Source: JBEVNX01 sp040507895 (GTDB taxonomy: Bacteria > Desulfobacterota > Binatia > JACPRU01). From it: DNA of 20,594 nt. Position 1 is the first letter of the stretch; each line of letters opens with the position of its first letter. The stretch spans positions 1-20,594 of the forward strand of contig JBEVNX010000253.1 of the NCBI GenBank assembly GCA_040507895.1. Reading direction: 5' to 3'. This document shows positions 7,498-15,097 of the stretch, piece by piece. Position numbers and translations under genes: made by a program. The notes under the pieces are model-generated. The model worked only from the letters and a program-made list of their open reading frames with translations. It made no database searches and was not told the origin of the DNA.

Positions 7498-8520
7498 CTA
7501 GTTCCCTGTAGTGAGCACGACGCGAAATCTCGCGTCGCCACTCATCATGCGCTCGTAGGCTTGCGCCGCTCGCTCGAGCGAGTAGACCTCCGTCATCGGG
7601 CGCACTCCGCTGAGCGCGCTGAAGGCCAGTGTCTCCTGCGAATCGAGCGATGTCCCCGACGGCCAGCCGACGATCGATCGGCGCCCCAGGATCAGCAGCA
7701 CCGGCGGGACTTCGAGCGGCTCGTCGGCAGCGCCCACGACGAGAAATTTGCCGTCGACGGCGAGACCTCCGAGGACCGCGCTCATCGCCTTGCCGTTCGT
7801 CACGGTGGCGAGCACCACCTGGGCGCCGCCGAGCTTGAGAAGCTCCGCGGCAGGATCGCTCGCCCGGCTGTCGATGTAGTGCCAGGCACCGAGCCTTCTC
7901 GCGAGCGTCTCCTTGTCTTTGCCGCGCGCGATCGCGACGGTGCGAAGCCCCATCTTTGCGGCGAATTGAACCCCGAGGTGGCCGAGACCGCCGATGCCGA
8001 GTACCGCAACGAGGTCGCCCGGCCTGGCCCCGCTGTTGCGCAGAGCATTGTAGGTGGTGATCCCGCCGCACATCAGCGGCCCGGCCTCGACGCCGGAAAG
8101 CTCATCGGGGATCAGCGCCAGCGCCGTGGCGGGAGCGAGCATGTATTCCGCGTAGCCGCCGTCGTAGGTGATACCGGGGATCTGCGGTGCGACCTGGCAG
8201 GTGACGAAGTCGCCACGTCGGCACGAGCCGCAGTAGCCGCAGTGGCCGCCGTGCCAGCCGACGCCGACCCGCTGGCCGACCTTCCAGCCGGCGACGTGCT
8301 CGCCGAGCGCGTCGATGAATCCCGCCACTTCATGCCCCGGAACGCGGGGGTACTGGATTCCCGGCCAGATGCCTTCCTTGGTGAGCGAGTCGCTGTGGCA
8401 AATGCCGCAAGCGTCGATCTTGATCCGAACCGCGCCGCGAGGGGGCACCGGAATCTCGCGCTCGACGATCTCCAGCGGTCCCTTCGGCTCTCGCACTTCG
8501 ACGGCACGCATCTTCGCCAT
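7498..8520 (-). CDS. Zinc-dependent alcohol dehydrogenase (MDR superfamily)
   Basis: A 340-residue protein with ATG at 8520-8518 and a strong GAGGAGG site. It oxidises alcohols or reduces aldehydes with NAD(P)(H). Catalytic-zinc ligands are visible: Cys38 in CGICHSD, His63/Glu64 in GHEV, and Cys151. The structural-zinc loop has four cysteines, C94, C97, C100 and C108 (HCGYCGSC then VTC). The Rossmann motif GIGGLGHLG is at 175-183. Length and motifs fit the YahK/AdhA-like branch of zinc alcohol dehydrogenases. Substrate and cofactor preference are not readable with certainty. An inverted repeat lies 40 bp upstream and may be its operator. Confidence 0.92.
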   Translation of the reverse strand: MAKMRAVEVREPKGPLEIVEREIPVPPRGAVRIKIDACGICHSDSLTKEGIWPGIQYPRVPGHEVAGFIDALGEHVAGWKVGQRVGVGWHGGHCGYCGSCRRGDFVTCQVAPQIPGITYDGGYAEYMLAPATALALIPDELSGVEAGPLMCGGITTYNALRNSGARPGDLVAVLGIGGLGHLGVQFAAKMGLRTVAIARGKDKETLARRLGAWHYIDSRASDPAAELLKLGGAQVVLATVTNGKAMSAVLGGLAVDGKFLVVGAADEPLEVPPVLLILGRRSIVGWPSGTSLDSQETLAFSALSGVRPMTEVYSLERAAQAYERMMSGDARFRVVLTTGN

Positions 8521-8559
8521 GATGTCCTCCTCGATCGGTCCGCGTCGCGGTCACTGCGA

Positions 8560-8580
8560 GGCTCACAAAACCGGTGAGCC
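8560..8580. promoter_or_regulatory. Inverted repeat upstream of the alcohol dehydrogenase gene, candidate operator
   Basis: GGCTCAC-AAAACCG-GTGAGCC has perfect 7-bp arms and a 7-nt centre. It lies 40 bp before the alcohol dehydrogenase ATG in the 197-bp divergent region shared with the polymerase gene. The symmetry and position suit a dimeric repressor site. No regulator gene is adjacent, and a stem-loop in the mRNA leader is the alternative. Confidence 0.45.
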
Positions 8581-8717
8581 CTGTTCCGTAGAGCCGTGGC
8601 GCCACCGATTCAGCACGGCGTCCACCAGGCCCGCATTTGTACCCTGGCGAAGAAGCTCAAACCATCCCGGCGCGCCGAGGGCGTGAGTCACGACCACCGC
8701 AGTCGTATACTCCACCC

Positions 8718-10037
8718 GTGGCACGCAGGGGCGAACAGGTCGTGCTCGAGGTCGCCGGCCGCGAAGTGACGATCTCCAACCCGAACAAGGTCTACTTCCC
8801 GCACGCCGGAATCACCAAGCTCGACGTCGTACGCTACTACCTCGCCGTGGCGGAAGGTGCGCTTCGTGGAGCGGGCGGTCGGCCGAACGTTCTCGTCCGC
8901 TACGCGAACGGCATCCACGGCGACTTCTTCTATCAAAAGCGGGCGCCGACTTCCCGCCCGCCCTGGATCGAGGTCGTCGCGCTGCGCTTCCCGTCGGGGC
9001 GCGAGGCGGAGGAAGTCGTGCCACGCGATGCGGCCACGATCGCCTGGATGGCGAACCTCGGATGCCTCGAGCTTCATCCGCACCCGGTGCGCGCGGAGGA
9101 CCTCGATCATCCCGACGAGCTGCGAATCGACCTCGACCCGCAGCCGGGCATCGAGTGGTCGGAGCTCCAAACCGTCGCCGGCGAAGTTCGGCAGGTGCTG
9201 GACGACTTCGGTCTGGTCGGCTGGCCCAAGACCTCGGGTTCACGCGGCATCCACGTCAACGTACGAATTCACGCTCGCTGGGGGTTCGAGCAGGTCAGGC
9301 GAGCCGCCCTGGCGCTGGCTCGAGAAGTGGAGCGTCGCGCGCCCGACCGCGCGACCAGCAAGTGGTGGAAGGAGGAGCGCCATGGCGTGTTCCTCGACTA
9401 CAACCAGAACGCGAAAGACCGGACGGTCGCCGGCGCCTATTCGGTGCGCCCGAAGCCCGATGCGCGGGTCTCCGCTCCCGTGACCTGGGAGGAACTCTTC
9501 GAGTGCGCGCCCGAAGAGTTCACGCTGCGCACGATGCCGGCTCGCTTCGCCGCCGTCGGCGACCGGCATGCAGGCATCGACCGGAGCGCCTGCTCGCTCG
9601 ACGCCGTCCTCGAGCTGTCGGCGCGGCAAGAAGCCGCCGGGCTCGGCGATGCGCCGTGGCCTCCGCACTACGCCAAGCAGGCCGGCGAGCCGCCGCGCGT
9701 CCAGCCCTCGCGAAAGAGGAAAGAGGCGACGCGCCCGGGTCGGCGCGTGCCCACCAAGCCGCTGATCGAGATCGCACGCGCCGCCAAGAAGGAAGCCGCG
9801 CTCGCCGGGCTCGAGCGCTGGAAGGCGCGTCACCCGGAGATCGCGCCGCACCTGCAGCCGGCCGATGTCCTCGTCGACTCCATGCGCGGGCGCTCCTCGA
9901 CTTGGACGCGCGTGCGCGTGAACCTCGAGCACGTGCCTCAGGCGCTCCGTCCCGCCCAGGAGGCGATCGATCCCGACTTCGACCCGTGGGGCGGCGCTAA
10001 GAGCGGAAGATCTCGGCGAGCTCGACGGGCGGAGTGA
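8718..10037 (+). CDS. LigD-type DNA primase-polymerase (Prim-PolC/PolDom family), stand-alone
   Basis: A 439-residue protein from GTG 8718. The frame is open upstream to 8637, but family similarity begins at this GTG (MARRGEQVVLEVAGREV). The archaeo-eukaryotic primase-type polymerase core is complete: RIDLDP with metal-binding D138 and D140, the nucleotide-binding TSGSRGIHV at 172-180, and the third acidic residue D227 in LDYNQNAKDRT. Residues about 300-439 are the tail seen in LigD-like stand-alone polymerases (IEIARAAKKEAALAGLERWK, then RGRSSTWTRVRVNL). Such enzymes fill short gaps and prefer ribonucleotides, in end joining or excision repair. No Shine-Dalgarno precedes the GTG; TATACT at 8705-8710 hints at a nearly leaderless message. 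Its 3' end overlaps the convergent ligase gene by 41 bp. Confidence 0.9.
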   Translation: MARRGEQVVLEVAGREVTISNPNKVYFPHAGITKLDVVRYYLAVAEGALRGAGGRPNVLVRYANGIHGDFFYQKRAPTSRPPWIEVVALRFPSGREAEEVVPRDAATIAWMANLGCLELHPHPVRAEDLDHPDELRIDLDPQPGIEWSELQTVAGEVRQVLDDFGLVGWPKTSGSRGIHVNVRIHARWGFEQVRRAALALAREVERRAPDRATSKWWKEERHGVFLDYNQNAKDRTVAGAYSVRPKPDARVSAPVTWEELFECAPEEFTLRTMPARFAAVGDRHAGIDRSACSLDAVLELSARQEAAGLGDAPWPPHYAKQAGEPPRVQPSRKRKEATRPGRRVPTKPLIEIARAAKKEAALAGLERWKARHPEIAPHLQPADVLVDSMRGRSSTWTRVRVNLEHVPQALRPAQEAIDPDFDPWGGAKSGRSRRARRAE

Positions 10038-11073
10038 CCTCGAGCTGATCGTAGCCGCAGTCGGCGGGCCGTTTGTCCGGACGCCAGCGCGAGAAGACGG
10101 CCGCGTGCCGGAAGCGATCGCCTTGGAGGTGATCGTACTTGACCTCGCAAACGCGCTCGATCCGCAGCGGCTCCCACGACAGGTCCTTGCCCGCGCTCCA
10201 GCGACTGTGGCCGCCGGGCATGCGCACTTCACCCACGGCCGCTTCGGCCCAATCCCGCCAGGGGTGCGCTTCGAGCGCATCCTTTCGTAGCGGCGCCAGA
10301 TCGCGGGCGAGACGGCGGCGGGTTTCCGTCGTGAAGGACGAGGTCACGCCCACGTGGTGGAGCGCTCCCGCCTCGTCGTACAGCCCGAGCAGCAGCGAGC
10401 CGACCAGCGTCCCAGGACCGTTCTTGTGCCAGCGAAAGCCCGCCACCACGCAGTCCGCGGTGCGCACGTGCTTGACCTTCACCATCGCGCGCTTGCCGGA
10501 CTGGTATGCGGTGCTCTCGTGCTTGGCGACCACGCCGTCGAGCCCTGCGCCTTCGAAGCGATGGAACCACTGCTCGGCGACAGTTCGGTCGCGACTGCAC
10601 GGCGTGAGATGGATGCTCCCCGACACATGCCCGAGCGCCTCTTCGAGCGCGGCTCGCCGTTCGGCCTGCGGGCAAGAGCGGAGGTCGCGCCGGCCATCGG
10701 CGAGCACGTCGAAGGCGACGAAGGATGCGGGCGTCTCGGCGGCGAGCTTGTTCACCCGGGAAGCCGCCGGGTGCAGGCGAAGCTGCAGCCGATCGAAGTC
10801 GAGCCCGCGCTCTGTGGCGATGACGATCTCGCCGTCGATCACGCAGCGCGCGGGCAGGCTCGCGCGAAAGGTCGCTTGAAGCTCGGGAAAGTAGCGATCG
10901 AGTGGCCTCAGGTCGCGGCTCTGGATGTAGAACCGGTCGTGGTCGCGGAACACGATGGCGCGGAAGCCGTCCCACTTCGGTTCGAACAGCCATCCTTCGC
11001 CCGCGGGCAGCTCCGTGGCGAGCTTCGCCAGCATCGGTTCGATCGGCGGCTCGATCGGGAATCCAGCGCCCAC
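9997..11073 (-). CDS. ligC: ATP-dependent DNA ligase, LigC-type
   Basis: A 358-residue ligase (the size of mycobacterial LigC) from GTG 11073. I chose this start because GGAGAAGAGG (11085-11076) precedes it, it begins 13 nt after the exonuclease III stop, and similarity starts just inside it. An ATG at 11145 would add 24 Pro/Gly/Arg-rich residues inside the upstream gene. Nucleotidyltransferase motifs: I, EPKWDG with AMP-accepting Lys33; III, VIDGEIV near 78-84; IIIa, FVAFDVL; IV, GLDGVVAK; V, VKVKH. An OB-fold domain follows (GFRWHKNGPGTLVGSLLLGL, VGVTSSF). It seals nicks after gap filling. It forms the 3' end of the minus-strand run with exonuclease III and is convergent with the polymerase gene, echoing the LigC/Prim-PolC neighbours of mycobacteria. 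Confidence 0.9.
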   Translation of the reverse strand: MGAGFPIEPPIEPMLAKLATELPAGEGWLFEPKWDGFRAIVFRDHDRFYIQSRDLRPLDRYFPELQATFRASLPARCVIDGEIVIATERGLDFDRLQLRLHPAASRVNKLAAETPASFVAFDVLADGRRDLRSCPQAERRAALEEALGHVSGSIHLTPCSRDRTVAEQWFHRFEGAGLDGVVAKHESTAYQSGKRAMVKVKHVRTADCVVAGFRWHKNGPGTLVGSLLLGLYDEAGALHHVGVTSSFTTETRRRLARDLAPLRKDALEAHPWRDWAEAAVGEVRMPGGHSRWSAGKDLSWEPLRIERVCEVKYDHLQGDRFRHAAVFSRWRPDKRPADCGYDQLEVTPPVELAEIFRS

Positions 11074-11086
11074 GCCCTCTTCTCCA

Positions 11087-11968
11087 TCAGCGCGCGGCGG
11101 TGCGCCGCGCGGCGATCCTGCCTTCGGCGGACTTCCAACCGGCATCGAAGGGCCGACCCGGCTGGTCGAGGTCGATCACGAGCGGCGCATGGTCGGAGGG
11201 AAGCGGCTTACCCTTGCGCGCCTCGCGGTCGATCTCCGCCCAGACCGTACGCTCGGCGAGCGGTCGTGTGGCCAGCAGGTGATCGATTCGCATGCCGAAG
11301 TTCTTGTGGAAGTTGCCTGCCCGGTAATCCCACCAGGTATAGCGGCCGGGCTCGGGATGGCGCAGGCGATACGCGTCGACCAATCCCCAGCGACACAGCC
11401 TGGCGAACGCCTCACGCTCGGCTGGAGAAACGTGGGTTCCGCCGTGACAGCCACGCGGATCCCAGACGTCGATGTCTTCGGGTGCGACGTTGAAGTCGCC
11501 GCCCAGCACGAGAGGCTCGGCCGGATCCGCCGCCTCGCCGAGCCAGCGGGTGTGGCGATCGAACCAGGCGAGCTTGGCGTCGTAGAAGGGCGAGCCGACG
11601 GCCCGCCCATTCGGCGCGTATAGGCTCACCACTCGAATGCCGCCGCACCTCGCCGCGATCATCCGCGCCTCCGCCAGCGGCTCGTCATCGCCGGCGTCCG
11701 GGGTCCGCGCGGGGCCGAGCGGCTGACCGAAGTTCGTCACGACGTCGTCGACGCCGCAGCGACTCGCGATCGCGACCCCGTTCCATCGCCCCTCTCCGTG
11801 GTGCGCCAGCTCGTATCCCGCATCGCGGAACGCCCCCGCGGGCGCGTCCGAGTCGGCGAGCTTGGTTTCCTGCATGAGCAGCACGTCCGGCCTCGCCCGT
11901 TCGAGCCACCACATCACCTTCTCCAGGCGAGCCTTCAGCGAATTGACGTTCCAGGTGGCGATGCGCAC
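11087..11968 (-). CDS. xth: Exodeoxyribonuclease III (AP endonuclease)
   Basis: A 293-residue protein from a GTG at 11968-11966, weakly preceded by a GG-rich site. All catalytic residues of the ExoIII family are visible, at nearly the same numbers as in E. coli ExoIII: Asn7 in TWNVNS, Glu34 in LMQETK, Tyr117 in LYAPNG, Asp158 and Asn160 in GGDFN, Asp229 in MRIDH, His260 in SDHAPL. The enzyme cuts the backbone 5' of abasic sites and removes 3'-blocking groups, leaving a gap for a polymerase. It is followed 13 nt later by the LigC-type ligase and preceded 56 nt upstream by the crotonase gene, so co-transcription with the ligase is likely. The Arg/Ala-rich last 15 residues extend past the usual end. 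Confidence 0.95.
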   Translation of the reverse strand: MRIATWNVNSLKARLEKVMWWLERARPDVLLMQETKLADSDAPAGAFRDAGYELAHHGEGRWNGVAIASRCGVDDVVTNFGQPLGPARTPDAGDDEPLAEARMIAARCGGIRVVSLYAPNGRAVGSPFYDAKLAWFDRHTRWLGEAADPAEPLVLGGDFNVAPEDIDVWDPRGCHGGTHVSPAEREAFARLCRWGLVDAYRLRHPEPGRYTWWDYRAGNFHKNFGMRIDHLLATRPLAERTVWAEIDREARKGKPLPSDHAPLVIDLDQPGRPFDAGWKSAEGRIAARRTAAR

Positions 11969-12024
11969 TCCGAACCTGCTTTAGCGCCCTGTAGCCTAGC
12001 AGAACCCCACTTTCGGGAAGTGCG

Positions 12025-12801
12025 TCACTTGCCGGTGAACCGGCCTGGCCTTCTCTCCGCCACCGCCTTCACGCCCTCGCGATGATCTTCGGTTCGGAAT
12101 AGCCGCGCCTGCTCTTTCGCCTCGTGATCGGTCTGGGCTTTCACGGCTTCCGCCAGGCCGTGGCGCATCGTCGCGCGGGTGGAGAGAAGCGCGAGGGGCG
12201 CTCCTTCCGCAATCTCTGTCGCCAGCTCGCCGGCGACGGCGCGCAGTCGATCCGCCCCGGCGATGAGATCGGCCAAGCCCCAGGCGACGGCCTCCTCTCC
12301 GCCGATGCGCCGCCCGGTGTAGAACATCAACGCGGCCTTCTGTTGACCGATGAGCCGCGGCAGCGTGTGCGTGAGACCGAAGCCCGGATGGATGCCGAGC
12401 TTCACGAAGTTCGCCGAGAAGCGCGCCTCCGGAGAGACGACGCGAAAGTCCGCGACGAGCGCGAGCCCGACTCCGCCGCCGATCGCCGCGCCCTGCACCG
12501 CCGCGACCATCGGCTTCTTGCAGGCGAACAGCCGAACCGCCTGAGCATAGAGGGGGTTCGTGGTACCGGAGGGAGCTTCGGTCTCGCGGCTGGCGAAGTT
12601 CGCCCCGGCGCAGAAGGACTTCCCCTCGGCGCAAAGCATCACCGCGCGGCACTCGGGCGAGTCGTCGAGCGCTTCGAGCGCATCGGCGAGACTGCGAATC
12701 AGCGGAACGTCGAGGAAGTTGTGCGGCGGACGATGGATCTCGACCTGCGCTACGTTTCCGCCGAGGGCCACACTCACGTCGCCGTATCGTTCTTCCGCCA
12801 T
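12025..12801 (-). CDS. Crotonase-family protein lacking both usual catalytic glutamates
   Basis: A 258-residue protein; ATG 12801-12799 has an excellent GGAGGAGG site, and the frame open further upstream is a by-product of the neighbouring gene. Crotonase landmarks: IHRPPHNFLD at 22-31, the first oxyanion element EGKSFCAGANF at 59-69, and the second AAIGGGVGLALVADFR at 105-120. Against FGxPExKLGxxPGxGG the protein reads FSANFVKLGIHPGFGL (128-143), so the first catalytic Glu is Phe132. Against MEMVLTGDRI it reads AALMFYTGRRI, so the second is also absent. A standard hydratase reaction is therefore unlikely; an isomerase, hydrolase, lyase or dehalogenase-type member fits better. It lies between the acyl-CoA dehydrogenase (29-bp gap) and exonuclease III (56-bp gap) genes, all on one strand. 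Confidence 0.88.
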   Translation of the reverse strand: MAEERYGDVSVALGGNVAQVEIHRPPHNFLDVPLIRSLADALEALDDSPECRAVMLCAEGKSFCAGANFASRETEAPSGTTNPLYAQAVRLFACKKPMVAAVQGAAIGGGVGLALVADFRVVSPEARFSANFVKLGIHPGFGLTHTLPRLIGQQKAALMFYTGRRIGGEEAVAWGLADLIAGADRLRAVAGELATEIAEGAPLALLSTRATMRHGLAEAVKAQTDHEAKEQARLFRTEDHREGVKAVAERRPGRFTGK

Positions 12802-12830
12802 GGCGCCTCCTCCGTCTCGAGCGATCTCGC

Positions 12831-13997
12831 TCAGCGTCGCACTCCGAGCAGATTTCGAGCGACGACCCACCGGTGCACTTCGGACGGACCGTCGTAGATG
12901 CGCATGGTACGCACCTGCGAGGCCATCAACTGAAGCGGCATCTCCTTGGTCATGCCCATCGCGCCGAACGTCTGCATCGCCTTGTCGATGGTGTCCCAAG
13001 CCATCTCGGTCGCGAACACCTTCATCATCGAGATCTCGGTTCGCACGTCGCGGCCCTCGTCGATCTTCAGAGCCGCGTCGTAAGCCATCAGCCGACCAGC
13101 GTGGATCTTCGTCGCCGCGTCCGCGATCCACCACTGGATGGTTTGTCGCTCCGAGAGCGGGACTCCGAACGTCGAGCGCTGCGGCGCAAACGCGCACATC
13201 ATGTCCACGGCCCGCTGCGAAAGCCCGATGCACCACACGGCCATCTGGAGGCGACGAGTCGACAGGCGGAGCTGCATCGGAGCGAAACCTTGCCCGAGCT
13301 TGCCGAGCAGCTTCGAAGCGGGCAGCCGGCAATCCTCGAGAGCGATCTCGTAGGTTATCGCCCCGCCGATCATCGGGATCTTCCGCAATACGTTGAAGCC
13401 GGGCGTTTCCTTGTCGACGAGGAACGCCGAGATGCCGCCGCGCGCGCCGGCGTTCTTGTCCGTGACGGCCATCAGGATCGTGAAGTCGGCATCGGCTGCG
13501 CGGCTCACCCAGATCTTGCGGCCATTGATGACCCACTCGTCGCCGTCCCTGACGGCTCGCGTGGTCATGGCGGCGGGATCGGTTCCCGCTCCCGGTTCCG
13601 AGATCGCGATCGCAGAAGTCGTCCGACCGGCGACGTACGGAGCCAGGTAGCGCGCTCTCTGCTCATCGTTCACCGTCGCCATCAGCATGCGCAGATTCGG
13701 CGAGTCGGGCGGCAGCAAATAGGGGGTGACCGTTCGGCCCATCTCTTCCCACACGCCGATCATGGCCTCGGCAGGAAGGTCCGATCCGCCGACGTCCTTG
13801 GGCGCATCGAGCCCCCAGAGGCCGATCTCGCGCGACTTCCGGTCGATCGGCGCCCGCTCCTCGGGCGTGAGATACGCGCCCTGTCCCGCGGCCTCGCGCT
13901 CCAAGGTCGCGCGCTCGAGCGGCATCAACTCGTCCTCGACGAAGCGATGGACGAGATCCTTGAGCATCTTGTGCTCTTCGCTGAGTGTGAGATCCAT
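12831..13997 (-). CDS. Acyl-CoA dehydrogenase
   Basis: A 388-residue flavoprotein from ATG 13997, the usual family length. The alpha-helical N-domain (SEEHKMLKDLVHRFVEDEL) is followed by the FAD/acyl-contacting AISEPGAGTDPA at 131-142, WVINGRKIWVS at 155-165, and the C-terminal helical domain with RSTFGVPLSERQTIQWW. At the C-terminal active-site position the sequence is IYDGPSEVHR rather than the YEGT of medium-chain enzymes, so the base is Asp or another residue; this YDGP form is common in the ACAD10/11-like and CaiA-like groups. It introduces an alpha,beta double bond into an acyl-CoA and passes electrons to ETF. The chain is unknown. The start is 1 nt after the exonuclease stop (TGAGATG), suggesting translational coupling. 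The crotonase gene that follows could use its product. Confidence 0.92.
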   Translation of the reverse strand: MDLTLSEEHKMLKDLVHRFVEDELMPLERATLEREAAGQGAYLTPEERAPIDRKSREIGLWGLDAPKDVGGSDLPAEAMIGVWEEMGRTVTPYLLPPDSPNLRMLMATVNDEQRARYLAPYVAGRTTSAIAISEPGAGTDPAAMTTRAVRDGDEWVINGRKIWVSRAADADFTILMAVTDKNAGARGGISAFLVDKETPGFNVLRKIPMIGGAITYEIALEDCRLPASKLLGKLGQGFAPMQLRLSTRRLQMAVWCIGLSQRAVDMMCAFAPQRSTFGVPLSERQTIQWWIADAATKIHAGRLMAYDAALKIDEGRDVRTEISMMKVFATEMAWDTIDKAMQTFGAMGMTKEMPLQLMASQVRTMRIYDGPSEVHRWVVARNLLGVRR

Positions 13998-13998
13998 C

Positions 13999-14853
13999 TC
14001 AGAGCCTCGACTCCGATCGCCGCGCGCCGCCGCCCGACTTCGCCCGCGCGGAGCGTTCGAGCAGACGATCGCCTCCGACACGCTCCACGAACGCGGGGAA
14101 CGCCGGAGTGGGCCCGCGCCATCGAAGCTCCTCGACGTCGTCGAAGAGACGCGCGTCGGTGCGCAGCGTCGCCAGATTCTTGAAGCGGAGCGCCAGGTCG
14201 CGGCGCTCGCCCAGCACCTCCGGCGGAAAGGCTTCAATGGCTCCGTATCGGTTCAGCAGCCGCGCAGCCGTGACCGGACCCAATCCCGGGATGCCCGGAT
14301 AGCCGTCGGCGCTGTCGCCGACGAGAGCGAGGTAGTCGGGAATCAGGCTGGGCTCGACCCCGAACTTCTCGCGGACTCCCTTCGCGTCGCGGATCTTCTG
14401 ACTCCTGCGATCGACCTGCACCACGCGATCGCCACGGATCGACTGCGCGAGATCCTTGTCTGGTGTCCAGATGCAGACTTTCTCCACGGAGTCGTTGCCC
14501 GAGGCGATGCGAGCCGCCGAGGCGAGGGCGTCGTCAGCCTCGAGCTCGACCATCGGCCATACGGTCACTCCCATGGCCGCGAGTCCTTCCTCGAGCGGAT
14601 GGAATTGCGCGAAGAGCGCGGGCTCGATCCCCTCCCCTGTTTTGTAGCCGGCCCAAAGGCGATTGCGGAACGACTCGATGACGTGATCGGTCGCGACTCC
14701 GAGGTGGGTCGCTCCCTTCTCGATCATCTCCAGCACCGTGTTCAGCACGCCGATCACGGCCCCGAACGGCGGGTCTCCATCCTTGCGGAATCGGCGCAGG
14801 CCGTAGAACTGGCGGAAGAGCTCGTACGTGCCGTCGATGAGATGGACGATCAT
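13999..14853 (-). CDS. 5'-3' exonuclease / flap endonuclease (PolA N-domain-like), stand-alone
   Basis: A 284-residue protein from ATG 14853; the frame is open upstream, but family similarity begins at MIVHLIDGTYELFRQFYG. It matches the 5' nuclease domain found at the N-terminus of DNA polymerase I and in stand-alone ExoIX-like proteins. Acidic metal ligands are visible: Asp8 in LIDGT, the cluster ELEADDA (E103, E105, D107, D108), D132/D134 in TPDKDLA, and D180/D183 in GDSADG. GYPGIPGLGPVTAARLL forms the helix-hairpin-helix that binds DNA. The conserved basic FRNRLWAGYK lies at 62-71. No polymerase domain is attached. It removes 5' flaps or RNA primers. As first gene of the minus-strand run that ends with exonuclease III and the LigC-type ligase, it likely serves repair. 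Confidence 0.88.
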   Translation of the reverse strand: MIVHLIDGTYELFRQFYGLRRFRKDGDPPFGAVIGVLNTVLEMIEKGATHLGVATDHVIESFRNRLWAGYKTGEGIEPALFAQFHPLEEGLAAMGVTVWPMVELEADDALASAARIASGNDSVEKVCIWTPDKDLAQSIRGDRVVQVDRRSQKIRDAKGVREKFGVEPSLIPDYLALVGDSADGYPGIPGLGPVTAARLLNRYGAIEAFPPEVLGERRDLALRFKNLATLRTDARLFDDVEELRWRGPTPAFPAFVERVGGDRLLERSARAKSGGGARRSESRL

Positions 14854-15018
14854 GCGGCTGTCTTCGCGTCCGTGCGGTCGTGGGAGACTATGAGCCCACA
14901 CGTTCCTGCGCAACAAGAGGTCACGCGGCCTGCGCAACGCGGCGGGCGATGCCGCATGCACCCGCGCGGCGATTGCCGTCGCATCGCCGTTCGCCGGACG
15001 GGGCTACAGGAACGATCG

Positions 15019-15040
15019 GATCCGCGGTCGCCCGCGGATC
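15019..15040. repeat. 9-bp-stem hairpin downstream of the ferritin-like gene
   Basis: GATCCGCGG-TCGC-CCGCGGATC is a perfect 9-bp stem with a 4-nt loop. It is 58 nt past the ferritin-like gene stop on the minus strand, and a further copy of GATCCGCGG lies at 15051-15059. There is no T-run. It may act as a terminator of the GC-stem type, separating this gene from the exonuclease run. The rest of 14854-15097 holds another loose inverted repeat (GGCGATGC at 14945, GCATCGCC at 14981) and no gene. Confidence 0.4.
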
Positions 15041-15097
15041 TGGGGCGAGTGATCCGCGGCCGCCGGACCTCATGGAGATCTTCGCTTTGGAGGCTGA

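Noticed and set aside
8682..8710. Promoter for the polymerase gene based on TATACT at 8705-8710
   Set aside because: The -10 is plausible but no -35-like hexamer lies at the right distance, so it is mentioned only within the gene entry.
8563..8715. Minus-strand 50-codon frame (GTG 8715 to TGA 8563) with a protein-like look (VEYTTAVVVTHALGAPGWF)
   Set aside because: No ribosome binding site, no recognised family, and it fills a divergent promoter region; GC-rich DNA gives such frames by chance.
11074..11145. ATG 11145 as the ligase start
   Set aside because: No ribosome binding site, low-complexity Pro/Gly/Arg residues, and overlap with the exonuclease III end; GTG 11073 has a site and a 13-nt intergenic gap.
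12802..13536. Upstream extension of the crotonase reading frame (to 503 codons)
   Set aside because: It is antisense-frame read-through of the acyl-CoA dehydrogenase gene; a strong GGAGGAGG site and family length fix the start at 12801.
13998..14237. N-terminal extension of the acyl-CoA dehydrogenase frame by 80 codons
   Set aside because: It overlaps the exonuclease coding region, is Arg/Ser-rich, and family similarity starts at ATG 13997.
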